A stretch of DNA of 43,897 nucleotides from the NCBI GenBank assembly GCA_001799695.1, contig MGTY01000056.1, positions 40,736 to 84,632 on the forward strand. The letters are read 5' to 3'. Source of the stretch: Elusimicrobia bacterium GWA2_69_24 (GTDB taxonomy: Bacteria > Elusimicrobiota > Elusimicrobia > UBA1565). Position 1 is the stretch's first letter. Each line of letters starts with the position of its first letter. A model generated the notes under the pieces. The model was not told the DNA's origin and did not search any database. It worked only from the letters and a program-made list of their open reading frames with translations. This document shows, piece by piece, positions 7,422 through 15,868 of the stretch. A program made the translations under genes and the position numbers.

Positions 7422-8222
7422 GTGAAGAAGCAGCGCGTCCGCCTCCGGCCGAAGGCAAGGCGGAAGACGGCGTCCCGGCTGGGGCGGGTGCTGGCGGTGG
7501 GGCTGGCGGCGGCCTGCGTCGTCGTCGTCGTGAAGGTCCGTCCCTGGCGGGCCGTGCGGCTTCCCGCCCTGGAATCGGTGGCGTTGGCCCGCGGGGCCCG
7601 GGTGGATTCCCTGGTCGTCTCGGGCGCGCCGGAGCCGCTGGCCGGAGAGGTTCTCGCGGCGGTCGGCTGGGAGCCGGGGCAGGTCTGGGGGCCGTGGGCG
7701 CCGCGGCGGGTCGCGGAGGAGCTGAAGAGCCGTTTTTCGTGCCTGAGCGAGGTCCGGCCGGAGCGGTCGTGGCGGGCGCATTCCGTCCGGCTGGCGGTGG
7801 AGCTGCGCCGCGCCGTCGCCTTGACTCGGGGTGCCGGCGGCGGGGGGTTCCTGGCCGGCGACGGGACCGTCTTCTCGGCGCCGCCGGGGGTGGTGCCGGA
7901 GCAGGGGCTGCCCGTGGTGGAACTCCCGGCCGGCGGCAAGGAAGCGGACATGCGGCGGCTGGCGGCGTTCATCGGCGCCTCCGGAGGCGAGGCCGGGTTC
8001 CCGTCGCCCCTGGTCCGGGCGGCGTTCGCGGGCGGGGACGCGGGTTGGTCGGCGGAGCTGGCGGATGGGACGATCCTGCAGTGGGGGGATCTGCGCTGGA
8101 CCCGGCAGAAGATGGGCCGGCTGAAGGAGGTCCTGACGGACGCTTCCGCGAAGTTCGGCGGCAAGCTGGCGGCGGACCTGCGGCACTTTGAAGACGGGAA
8201 AATCCTGATCAAGGCGAGATAA
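7422..8222 (+). CDS. ftsQ: Cell division protein FtsQ
   Basis: A 266-residue bitopic membrane protein: a strongly basic cytoplasmic start (KKQRVRLRPKARRK), one membrane helix at about residues 20-38, then a periplasmic POTRA-like region (DSLVVSGAPEPLAGEVLAAV) and a beta-rich region. FtsQ links the FtsBL complex to the divisome. Sequence similarity to model FtsQ is low, so the call leans on topology and on its position directly before ftsA and ftsZ. The start is a GTG. Its TAA shares one base with the ftsA ATG, giving TAATG. The N-terminal leader and C-terminal RHFEDGKILIKAR are as expected. Confidence 0.82.
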   Translation: MKKQRVRLRPKARRKTASRLGRVLAVGLAAACVVVVVKVRPWRAVRLPALESVALARGARVDSLVVSGAPEPLAGEVLAAVGWEPGQVWGPWAPRRVAEELKSRFSCLSEVRPERSWRAHSVRLAVELRRAVALTRGAGGGGFLAGDGTVFSAPPGVVPEQGLPVVELPAGGKEADMRRLAAFIGASGGEAGFPSPLVRAAFAGGDAGWSAELADGTILQWGDLRWTRQKMGRLKEVLTDASAKFGGKLAADLRHFEDGKILIKAR

Positions 8223-9466
8223 TGGCTAAATCGGAGATCGTTTGCGGTCTGGACATGGGATCGTCGCGCGTCGTCTGCGTCATCGGGACGCCGGACCCCG
8301 AGGGCCATGGCATGCGGATCCTCGGGGGCGCCTCCGTCCCGTGCCGCGGGCTCAAGGGGGGGGTGGTCCTCAACATCCACGAGACGGCCCGCGCCGTGCG
8401 CGCCGCGGTGGAGAAGGCGGAGGAGCAGGCCCATCAGATGGTCCACGGAGTCTATCTGGGCATCCGGGGCAGCCACCTCTCCTCCTTCAACAACAAGGGC
8501 GCCTACAACATCGCGCGCACGGACAAGGAGATCACCGAGGAGGACGTCCGGGCGGTCATCGAGATCGCCAAGGCCATCCCCATCTCGCAGGACCGCGAGA
8601 TCCTGCACGTCATCCCGCAGAGCTACGGCCTCGACCGGACCCGGGGCGTCCCCAATCCCGTCGGCATGGAAGGCTCCCTGCTCGAGGTGGACGTGCACAT
8701 CATCACCGCCTCCAGCGGCCACCTCAACAACGTGAGCCGGGCCGTGGCCGAGGCCGGTTTCGAGGTCATCGAGCCGGTGTACAGCCTGCTGGCCCTGGGC
8801 GAACTGCTCGTGTCTCCCGAGGAGCGCGAGCTGGGATCCTTGCTCATGGATTTCGGCGGACACACGGTCTCTTTGGGAATCTACTCCGAGGGCGCCATCC
8901 GCTACTCCAAGGAACTCGCCATCGGCGCCGACTTCATCACCCGCGACCTGGCCATCGGGCTGCGCACGAACATGGCCACCGCCGAGAAGCTCAAGATCGA
9001 GCACGGAGCCGCGCACCCCAGCCTGTTCCCCGAGGACGGCGAGAAGGAGATCGTCTTCAAGGGCGTGGACGGGCGCAGCGAGCAGAGGGTCAAGCCCAGC
9101 TCCATCATGAACATCCTCCTGCCCCGCGTCGAGCAGATCTTCACCGTGGTGGGCGAGGAGGTCCAGAATTCGACCTTCGCGGACCTGGTCGTTCCGGGGG
9201 GCGTCGTGCTGACCGGGGGCGGGGCGGTGCTCCGGGGGATCCCCCAGGCCGCCGAGCAGATCCTGAACATGCCCGCGCGCCAGGGACTGCCCCACCCGGA
9301 CCTCGTCCATGCCGCCGACACCCTCATGACGCCGACCTTCTCGACGGCCCTGGGCCTGGTCTGCTACCCCTCCGCCAAGGGTTTCACCTTGTCCGCGACC
9401 GGCCCGAAGCGGTCCGACTCCCGGCTGGTGCGGCGCGTCAAGAAGTGGTTCGAGGACCTCTTCTGA
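8222..9466 (+). CDS. ftsA: Cell division protein FtsA
   Basis: A 414-residue actin-fold ATPase that anchors FtsZ to the membrane. Visible landmarks are the phosphate-1 loop GLDMGSSRVVCVIG near the start, the SHS2-type insertion around residues 85-170, phosphate-2 DFGGHTVSLGIY, and the adenosine motif GGGAVLRGI. The C-terminus RRVKKWFEDLF is a typical amphipathic membrane-targeting helix. Length matches the family. Its TGA shares one base with the ftsZ ATG (TGATG). Confidence 0.96.
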   Translation: MAKSEIVCGLDMGSSRVVCVIGTPDPEGHGMRILGGASVPCRGLKGGVVLNIHETARAVRAAVEKAEEQAHQMVHGVYLGIRGSHLSSFNNKGAYNIARTDKEITEEDVRAVIEIAKAIPISQDREILHVIPQSYGLDRTRGVPNPVGMEGSLLEVDVHIITASSGHLNNVSRAVAEAGFEVIEPVYSLLALGELLVSPEERELGSLLMDFGGHTVSLGIYSEGAIRYSKELAIGADFITRDLAIGLRTNMATAEKLKIEHGAAHPSLFPEDGEKEIVFKGVDGRSEQRVKPSSIMNILLPRVEQIFTVVGEEVQNSTFADLVVPGGVVLTGGGAVLRGIPQAAEQILNMPARQGLPHPDLVHAADTLMTPTFSTALGLVCYPSAKGFTLSATGPKRSDSRLVRRVKKWFEDLF

Positions 9467-10596
9467 TGGCGCGCATCAGCTGTTCCGACGAATTCAAGGA
9501 GCTCCGGGCCGTCGTCAAGGTCATCGGCCTGGGCGGCGGCGGCGGCAACGCCATCAACCGCATGGCCGAGGCCAACCTGTACGACGTCGAGCTCATCGCG
9601 GCCAACACCGACGCGCAGGACCTGCGCCGGAGCAAGGCGCACGTGCGCATCCAGCTCGGGGAGACCCTGACCCGCGGGCTCGGCGTCGGGGGCGACCCCG
9701 AGCGCGGGCGCATGGCGGCCCTGGAATCCGAGCCGCAGCTCAAGGAAGTGCTCCAGGGCGCCGACCTCGTCTTCATCACCGCCGGCATGGGCGGCGGCAC
9801 CGGGACCGGCGCCGCTCCCATCGCCGCCAAGATCGCCCGGGAGTGCAGCGCCCTGACCCTCGGCGTCGTGACCCGGCCCTTCAGCCAGGAAGGCCAGCTC
9901 CGCGGCAAGCAGGCGGAGCTGGGGATCAAGGCCCTGCGCGAGTACGTGGACACCATCCTCACCATCCCCAACGACCGGCTCTTCGAGGTTCTCGAAGAGG
10001 ACACGACCATGGAGGCCGCCTTCCACAAGGCCGACGAGGTCCTGCGTCACGCGGTCCAGTCCCTTTCCGAGGTCATCACCAAGCCCGGCGACATCAACAT
10101 GGACCTGGCCGACATCCGCTCGATCATGACCGGGGCGGGCGAGGCCTTGATGGGCATGGGGGAGGCCGAGGGGCCCGGCCGGGCGGTCGAGGCGGCCAAG
10201 GAGGCCATCTCCTCCCCCCTGCTCGAGAATGTCTCCATCGACGGGGCCAAGGGCCTGATCGTCAACTTCGTGGCCGGCCGGGACCTCGCTCTCAACGATT
10301 TCAAGGAAGCCATGGACTTCATCACGCGGGCCACCAGCCCCGAAGCCAAGGTGAAGTTCGGGCTCGTCCGCGACGACTCGATGGGCGAGCGCCTGCGGGT
10401 GACCGTGGTCGCGACCGGGTTCCCGTCGCGCCGGTCGGCCTTCCGTCCGGTCAGCCGCCTGCTGGGCGGCCGCGCGCCGAGGCCATTCGAGAGCCTCGAG
10501 GCCCTGCAGCTGCCGGGGCAGGCTCCCGCGCGGCCGCAGCCCCCCGATTGGTCCAAACCGGCGTTCACGCATTGGAAGGTCAGAAAACTCAAATAG
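9466..10596 (+). CDS. ftsZ: Cell division GTPase FtsZ
   Basis: A 376-residue tubulin-like GTPase that forms the Z ring. It has GLGGGGGNAINRM (T1), NTDAQDL, the tubulin signature GGGTGTGAAP, and the T7 loop around DINMDLADI with the catalytic Asp pair. The C-terminal linker is short, and the protein ends WSKPAFTHWKVRKLK, a plausible variant of the conserved tail that binds FtsA and other partners. No murC, murG or ddl accompany it, so the classical dcw cluster is split here. Confidence 0.97.
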   Translation: MARISCSDEFKELRAVVKVIGLGGGGGNAINRMAEANLYDVELIAANTDAQDLRRSKAHVRIQLGETLTRGLGVGGDPERGRMAALESEPQLKEVLQGADLVFITAGMGGGTGTGAAPIAAKIARECSALTLGVVTRPFSQEGQLRGKQAELGIKALREYVDTILTIPNDRLFEVLEEDTTMEAAFHKADEVLRHAVQSLSEVITKPGDINMDLADIRSIMTGAGEALMGMGEAEGPGRAVEAAKEAISSPLLENVSIDGAKGLIVNFVAGRDLALNDFKEAMDFITRATSPEAKVKFGLVRDDSMGERLRVTVVATGFPSRRSAFRPVSRLLGGRAPRPFESLEALQLPGQAPARPQPPDWSKPAFTHWKVRKLK

Positions 10597-10606
10597 GGGT
10601 AAATCG

Positions 10607-11686
10607 ATGGACATCCAAAGCCTGCTTCAGATGATGATCGACAAGCGCGCCAGCGACCTGCACGTGCGCGCCGATTCCCCGACCTATCTCCGCATCGACG
10701 GGGACCTGGCGCCCGTCTCGCCGCAGGTGATGACGGGCCAGGAAGTGGCGCAGATGGTCAATACCGTGGCCACGGCGCGGGCCAAGAAGCTCTTCGCCGA
10801 GCGCCAGGAGGCGGACTTCGCCTTCCAGGTCGGGGACATCGCCCGCTTCCGCGTCAACATCTTCAAGCGCATGGGCAAGCTGTCGATGGCCATCCGCTTC
10901 ATCACCATGAAGATCCCCACCATCGAGGAGCTGCGCCTGCCCGCCGCGACGATCAAGAAGATCGCCGACCACCAGCGGGGCCTCGTCCTGGTGACCGGGA
11001 TCACGGGCTCGGGGAAATCGTCGACCCTCGCCGCGATCATCAACTACATCAACGAGTCCCGGGCCGACCACATCCTCACCATCGAGGACCCCATCGAATT
11101 CGTGCACAAGGACAAGAAGTCCATCCTGAGCCAGCGCGAGATCGGCGAGGACACTTACGATTTCGCCGAGGCGCTCAAGATGGCCATGCGCCAGGACCCC
11201 GACGTCATCCTGATGGGCGAGATGCGGGACGCCGAGAGCGTCTCGGCGGCCATCACCGCGGCGCAGACCGGCCACCTGGTATTCGGGACCCTGCACACCA
11301 TCGACGCCGTGCAGACGGTGAGCCGGATCATCGACCTCTATCCGCCGCACCAGCAGGCCCTGATGCGCATCCAGCTGGCCGACACGCTGAAGGCGGTCAT
11401 CAGCCAGCGCCTGCTCTCCTGCGTCACCGGGGGACGCGTCCCCGCCGTGGAGGTCATGGTCGTGACCGCGCACGTCAAGAAGCAGATCGAGGACAACGCG
11501 AGCCAGGGGATCACCCAGGCCATCGGGAAGGGACAGTTCTACGGCATGCAGACGTTCAACCAGGCGCTCGTGAAGCTCTACAAGGACGGCCTCGTCAAGG
11601 AGCAGGACATCCTGGAGGCCGCCACGAACCCGGACGACGTGAAGCTCGCCATGCGCGGCATCGAGCAGGAAGTCCGCGCGGGATAA
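10607..11686 (+). CDS. pilT: Type IV pilus retraction ATPase, PilT/PilU family
   Basis: A 359-residue hexameric secretion ATPase that powers pilus retraction, twitching and DNA uptake. It shows the N-terminal PAS-like domain (ASDLHVRADSP), Walker A GITGSGKS, the Asp box TIEDPIEF, Walker B LMGEMRD, and the His box GTLHTIDA. The C-terminal phrase KGQFYGMQTFNQAL resembles PilU/PilT2 proteins more than classical PilT with its AIRNLIRE motif. It starts 10 bases after ftsZ, an unusual neighbour that suggests co-transcription with the division genes. Confidence 0.92.
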   Translation: MDIQSLLQMMIDKRASDLHVRADSPTYLRIDGDLAPVSPQVMTGQEVAQMVNTVATARAKKLFAERQEADFAFQVGDIARFRVNIFKRMGKLSMAIRFITMKIPTIEELRLPAATIKKIADHQRGLVLVTGITGSGKSSTLAAIINYINESRADHILTIEDPIEFVHKDKKSILSQREIGEDTYDFAEALKMAMRQDPDVILMGEMRDAESVSAAITAAQTGHLVFGTLHTIDAVQTVSRIIDLYPPHQQALMRIQLADTLKAVISQRLLSCVTGGRVPAVEVMVVTAHVKKQIEDNASQGITQAIGKGQFYGMQTFNQALVKLYKDGLVKEQDILEAATNPDDVKLAMRGIEQEVRAG

Positions 11687-11705
11687 CTTTGGGGGGGAGG
11701 GGATC

Positions 11706-12509
11706 ATGTTCGCAGAAGGATACATCGGCATCGCCGGGACCATCGGAGTCGGGAAGTCCACGCTCACCTGCGACCTCGCTGAGGCGCTCAATTTCGAGCC
11801 CATTCTCGAGGAGGTGAACGGGAACCCCTATCTCGAGTCGTTCTACGGAGACATGAAGGGCTTCGGGACCATGATGCAGGTCTGGCTCCTGAACCACCGC
11901 TTCCGCCAGCACCGGGAGTTCGTGACCCGCATCAGCCTGGGCAAGATCCGCGGCGTGGTGCAGGACCGGACCATCTGGGAGGATACGATCTTCGCGCGGA
12001 TGCTAAACCGCCACCCGGACAAGATCATCACCGACCTCGACTACAACACCTACCTCGACCTCTTCGACAACATGGTCCTGCGCGAGCTCGTGTTCCCGCA
12101 GATCCTGATCTACCTGGACTGCAAGCCCGAGACCGCGATCACCCGGATCCACTCCCGCGGCCGCGTGATGGAGCAGACCATCAACATGGAATACCTCCAG
12201 ATGCTGCGCAAGAACTACGAGGAGTTCATCAGCGAGATGGAGGGCGCCGGCGTCCGCGTCCTGCGCATCAATTGGGAGAAGTTCATCCCGATCGGCGAGG
12301 TGGCGCGGCTGGTCCACGAATACAGCCTGAAGCCGTCGAGCTTCACCAAGTGGGTCCGTCCCCTGCGCAAGACCCCGAAGATGGATCCCAAGCCCGAGCT
12401 GATCGCCGACCATATCCAGAAGCCCCAGGAGACGGCTCCCCCTCCCGTCCCCGCGGTCGAGGCCGCGCCGGCGCCGACGGGCGCCCCGGAGGCCTGCGCC
12501 AAAGCGTGA
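11706..12509 (+). CDS. Deoxynucleoside kinase
   Basis: A 267-residue member of the dNK/dGK/dCK family, which phosphorylates deoxynucleosides for salvage. It has the P-loop GTIGVGKST, the ERS/DRS-like motif QDRTIWEDTIFA, and the LID region RIHSRGRVMEQ. The catalytic domain ends near residue 205. The remaining 60 residues are a Pro/Ala-rich tail that other family members usually lack. An SD-like GGGGGGAGGGG precedes the ATG. The final TGA overlaps the pgeF GTG. Substrate preference (dA/dG or dC) cannot be read from sequence. Confidence 0.88.
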   Translation: MFAEGYIGIAGTIGVGKSTLTCDLAEALNFEPILEEVNGNPYLESFYGDMKGFGTMMQVWLLNHRFRQHREFVTRISLGKIRGVVQDRTIWEDTIFARMLNRHPDKIITDLDYNTYLDLFDNMVLRELVFPQILIYLDCKPETAITRIHSRGRVMEQTINMEYLQMLRKNYEEFISEMEGAGVRVLRINWEKFIPIGEVARLVHEYSLKPSSFTKWVRPLRKTPKMDPKPELIADHIQKPQETAPPPVPAVEAAPAPTGAPEACAKA

Positions 12510-13237
12510 AGACCCTTTCGGTAGCTTCCTGGGAACTCCGGGACGGCCTCTTCCGCCATCCCTGGCTCGAACGCCGGGGCGTGCCCCACGGCGTGACCAC
12601 CCGGAATCTGGGGGACATGAAGCTTCCCGCCTGCCGCGCCGCGGCCGCGCGCCTGCTGTCGCCGGACGCGCCCGCGCCCTGGGTCTCCCGTCAGGTCCAC
12701 GGGGCGACCATCCACCTCGCGCCGTCCGGACCCGCGCAAGCCGGCCTGGAGGGGGACGGCTGGCTCACCCGGACCCCGGGGCGCCCGGTCGCGGTCTTCA
12801 TGGCCGACTGCCTCCCCATCTTCATGTGGGACGACGCCCTCACCGCGGTCGGAGCGTTCCACTCGGGCTGGCGCGGGCTGACGGAGCGGATGCCGGGCGC
12901 CGCGGTCGCCGCGTTCCAGGGCCTGGGGCTCGCCCCCGACCGCCTGCGCGCCGTCGTGGGGCCGCACATCGGAGCCTGCTGCTACCGGGTGGGCCCGGAG
13001 CTGCGCGCGCTCTTCCCGGCGGAGAGCCTGACGGAGGCCGGGGGCGGGCTGTTCCTCGACCTGGGCGCCGAGGCGCGGCGCCAGCTGGTCGCCGCGGGAC
13101 TCCACCCCGACATGATCAGCGTCTCGTCGGAGTGCACCTCCTGCCGGCGCGACGATTTCTTCTCCTATCGGCGGGACCACGGCCAGGACAGCCTCCTGGC
13201 GCTCATCGCCCTGCCCCCGCGGGGAGACGCGGGATGA
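12506..13237 (+). CDS. pgeF: Purine nucleoside phosphorylase / YfiH (laccase-domain) family
   Basis: A 243-residue protein of the YfiH/LACC1 family, formerly called multicopper polyphenol oxidase. Members act on purine nucleosides and also prevent or edit wrong amino acids in peptidoglycan precursors. The metal-binding set is visible: SRQVHG (His), MADCLPIF (Cys) and AFHSGWRG (His), then the family motif GPHIGACCYRVG. I start at the GTG overlapping the kinase stop (GTGA), which gives the usual family length. Its TGA overlaps the cmk ATG (ATGA). Confidence 0.88.
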   Translation: MKTLSVASWELRDGLFRHPWLERRGVPHGVTTRNLGDMKLPACRAAAARLLSPDAPAPWVSRQVHGATIHLAPSGPAQAGLEGDGWLTRTPGRPVAVFMADCLPIFMWDDALTAVGAFHSGWRGLTERMPGAAVAAFQGLGLAPDRLRAVVGPHIGACCYRVGPELRALFPAESLTEAGGGLFLDLGAEARRQLVAAGLHPDMISVSSECTSCRRDDFFSYRRDHGQDSLLALIALPPRGDAG

Positions 13238-14001
13238 AGAATGGAACCCGCCTTCCTCTCCGGCGAGAGGAGAACGGCGAGCGCCTGCGAGGACGGCGCC
13301 CCCTTGGGCGCCGGGGCGCCATCGCGATGGACGGACCGGCCGGCGTGGGCAAGTCCACGGTCGGCACGCTCGTCGCCAAGGAGCTCGGCTACCGCTTCCT
13401 CAACACGGGGGAGATGTACCGCGCCCTGACCTGGAAGGCGCTCGAGCGGGGGCTCGACCTCGAGGACGGCGCGGCGCTGGCCCGGCTCTCCCGGGCCCTG
13501 AAATGGGAGTTCCGGCCGGGCGAGGACGGGGTCGTGCTGCGTACCTTCGTGGACGGCACGGGCGTCACCCTGCACATCCGCGACGAGCGCGTCAGCATGA
13601 ATTCCAGCCGCGTCTCCGGCAAGCCCGGCGTCCGGCGGCACATGCGCGAGCTCCAGCGCCTCCTGGGGAAGGCGGGCGGCATCGTGATGGAGGGGCGCGA
13701 CATCACCACGGTCGTCCTCCCCGACGCGGACCTCAAGGTCTACCTGGACGCCTCCCCCGACGAGCGGGCCCGCCGGAGGACCCGGCAGCTGCGCGCGCAG
13801 GGCAAGAAGGCCGATTTCCGCAGGATACGCGAATCCATCGTGCAGCGGGACCGGCAGGACGCGGAAAGGCGCATCAACCCCCTGCGCAAGGCGGACGACG
13901 CGGTGCTCATCGATTCGACGAGGCTGACCATGCGGGAGGTGGCGGAACGCATCCTCAGGCTGTTCCGGAAGAAGATGCGGGGCGTTCCGCGGAGGTCGTG
14001 A
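13234..14001 (+). CDS. cmk: Cytidylate kinase with repeat-derived N-terminal extension
   Basis: A 255-residue CMP/dCMP kinase: P-loop MDGPAGVGKST (residues 32-42), NTGEMYRALT, the NMP-binding helices with EGRDITTVVLPDADLKVYL, and the LID with RDRQDAERRINPL. Cmk normally begins a few residues before the P-loop. Here about 29 residues precede it, and residues 7-27 are encoded by copy B of the 57-bp hairpin element. I use the ATG overlapping the pgeF stop. No ATG or GTG lies between the repeat and the P-loop except ATCGCGATG at 13321-13329, which gives a shorter alternative start at the Met of MDGPAG. Gene order cmk-plsC-rpsA is widespread in bacteria. Confidence 0.93.
   Translation: MKNGTRLPLRREENGERLRGRRPLGRRGAIAMDGPAGVGKSTVGTLVAKELGYRFLNTGEMYRALTWKALERGLDLEDGAALARLSRALKWEFRPGEDGVVLRTFVDGTGVTLHIRDERVSMNSSRVSGKPGVRRHMRELQRLLGKAGGIVMEGRDITTVVLPDADLKVYLDASPDERARRRTRQLRAQGKKADFRRIRESIVQRDRQDAERRINPLRKADDAVLIDSTRLTMREVAERILRLFRKKMRGVPRRS
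13253..13312 (+). repeat. 57-bp two-hairpin element, copy B (inside cmk)
   Basis: 5' hairpin TCCTCTC CGGC GAGAGGA (7-bp stem) and 3' hairpin GGCGCCC CCTT GGGCGCC (13295-13312, 7-bp stem). The 3' stem differs from copies A and D at paired positions but stays perfectly complementary. It is read in the sense direction as the N-terminal extension of Cmk. Confidence 0.8.
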
Positions 14002-14609
14002 GCGTCCTTCCCGGGCTCGCGCCCGTATGGGACTACCGGCTGTTCGCGGCGTACCTCCGTTTGAACTTCCGGCTGCGCGGCCGGGAGGTGTCGGGGCTGG
14101 AGAACCTCCCGGAGACGGGAGCGGTGATCGTCGCGGCGAACCACGTGTCGCTGGTGGACCCGCCGTTCATCGGCTCGACGATGGAGTTGGTCCGGCACAC
14201 GCGCTACCTGGCCAAGGGGGAGCTGTTCCGCCTGCCCGTGGCGGGGTGGGTGCTCCGGCGCTGGGGCGTGATCCCGGTGGACCGGGCCCGGGGGGACGTC
14301 GGAGCCGTACGGCGGGCCGTGTCGGTGCTGCGGCAAGAGGGGTGCATATTGGTTTTCCCGGAGGGGACCCGGTCTCGGGGGGGAGTCCCCGGCCGGCCGA
14401 AGTCGGGAGTGTCGCTTTTGGCCCGGGAATCGGGGGCGTGCGTCGTCCCGGCGCGGGTCTGGGACACCGACCGCTGGCTGGGTCCGGGGAAGATGCGGCT
14501 GCGGTTCGGCCGGCCGTTCCGGTATGACGAGGACGGGAGCCGCGAAGGGGACCGTCGTTTCGCGGAGCGCGTGATGCGGGAGATTTTTAGTCTGCAGGCA
14601 GGAGCATGA
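13998..14609 (+). CDS. plsC: 1-acyl-glycerol-3-phosphate acyltransferase
   Basis: A 203-residue PlsC-family acyltransferase that makes phosphatidic acid from lysophosphatidate. It shows motif I NHVSLVDP (HX4D), motif II around GVIPVDR, motif III FPEGTRSR, and motif IV region VVPARV. An N-terminal hydrophobic stretch suggests membrane association. I use the GTG at 13998 overlapping the cmk stop (GTGA). It ends one base before the rpsA ATG. With plsY and gpsA at 32-34 kb, it completes most of phosphatidate synthesis in this window. Confidence 0.92.
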   Translation: MSVLPGLAPVWDYRLFAAYLRLNFRLRGREVSGLENLPETGAVIVAANHVSLVDPPFIGSTMELVRHTRYLAKGELFRLPVAGWVLRRWGVIPVDRARGDVGAVRRAVSVLRQEGCILVFPEGTRSRGGVPGRPKSGVSLLARESGACVVPARVWDTDRWLGPGKMRLRFGRPFRYDEDGSREGDRRFAERVMREIFSLQAGA

Positions 14610-14610
14610 T

Positions 14611-15864
14611 ATGACGACAAAGAAGCATGACGATCTCGAGGCCCAGGGGGAGGATGCCCACGCCCCGGAGGAGCAGACGATGGAGAGTCTGCTCCGGGAG
14701 CAGTCGGAGTTCCAGGACAAGCTCCTGAAACGCCACGTCGTCTGGGTGAAGGTCATCCAGGTGGACAAGGAGCGGGTCCTCGTCGACATCGGCGAGAAGA
14801 GCGAAGGCGCCGTGCCGCTGTCGGAGTTCACCGACGAGCCGCCGGCCGCCGGCAAGCGCATCCCCGTCATCCTCGTCAAGAAGGGCCACGGGGACCAGCA
14901 TACGCTCATGTCCACGGCCAAGGCGCAGTGGCGCCTGGGCTGGGAGGGCATCTGCAAGGCCTTCGAGGAGAAGTCCCGGGTGAAGGGCAAGGTGACCTCC
15001 TCCATCAAGGGCGGGTTCCTCGTCAACGTGAACGGCGTCACGGGCTTCATGCCCGCCTCGCTGGCCGACCTGCGCCCGGTCCGGACGCCGGACCAGATGG
15101 TGGGCACCGGGGTGCGCTGCTACATCATCGAGCTGAACAAGGAGAAGGAGCAGATCATCCTCTCGCGGCGGGCCGTGCTCGAGGAGGACCTCAAGAAGCG
15201 CAAGGAGAAGCTGCTCGGCGAGCTGAAGGTCGGCGACGTGCGCATCGGCCGCATCATGCGCGTGGCCGAGCCGGGGGTCTTCGTGGACATCGGCGGCCTG
15301 GAGGGGCTGCTCCGCACGGAGGACGTCGCCTGGAAGGACGCGGAGGCGGCCAAGGCCAAGCTGGTCCGGGGGCACAAGCTGCGCGTGCGGGTGCTCCAGA
15401 TCGAGGGGGCCGAGCAGAAGGTCTCCCTGGGGCTCAAGCAGCTTCAGCCGCATCCCTCCGAGACGATCCGGAGGAAATACCCCGTCAAGGCGGTCGTGAA
15501 GGGCGAAGTCTCCGAGATACTCAAGGAAGGCGTCCGCATCAAGCTGGTCAAGGGCGACACCGCCTTCTGCACGGTGCTGGAGCTCCAGACCGAGGGCGCC
15601 GACCCGCTCGCGAAGGACGACTCCTGGCGCGACGACCGGCAGCGCTCCCCCGGCCCGGGGCGCCGCGAGACCCCGCCGCCCATCTGGCCGAAGGTGGGCG
15701 ACCCGGTGACCGGGATCGTGCTGGGCGTGCACAATCCGACCTTCGAGGTCTCGGTCTCCATCCGGCGCTACGAGAACATGCAGGACCGCAAGCACGTGGC
15801 CCAGTACATGAAGGAGGCTCCCCGGCCCACGCTGGGGCAGCTCCTGAACCCGGACGGGGAGTAG
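14611..15864 (+). CDS. rpsA: 30S ribosomal protein S1
   Basis: A 417-residue RNA-binding protein with tandem S1 (OB-fold) domains at roughly residues 40-105, 120-190, 205-275 and 290-395. The third is the clearest (VGDVRIGRIMRVAEPGVFVDIGGLEGLL). The fourth is interrupted by a charged, Pro-rich loop (residues about 330-355) before it resumes with KVGDPVTGIVLGVHNPTFEVSVSI. S1 helps structured or weak-SD mRNAs bind the 30S subunit. It has four domains rather than the six of E. coli. Position after cmk and plsC supports the call. Confidence 0.9.
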   Translation: MTTKKHDDLEAQGEDAHAPEEQTMESLLREQSEFQDKLLKRHVVWVKVIQVDKERVLVDIGEKSEGAVPLSEFTDEPPAAGKRIPVILVKKGHGDQHTLMSTAKAQWRLGWEGICKAFEEKSRVKGKVTSSIKGGFLVNVNGVTGFMPASLADLRPVRTPDQMVGTGVRCYIIELNKEKEQIILSRRAVLEEDLKKRKEKLLGELKVGDVRIGRIMRVAEPGVFVDIGGLEGLLRTEDVAWKDAEAAKAKLVRGHKLRVRVLQIEGAEQKVSLGLKQLQPHPSETIRRKYPVKAVVKGEVSEILKEGVRIKLVKGDTAFCTVLELQTEGADPLAKDDSWRDDRQRSPGPGRRETPPPIWPKVGDPVTGIVLGVHNPTFEVSVSIRRYENMQDRKHVAQYMKEAPRPTLGQLLNPDGE

Positions 15865-15868
15865 GCTT

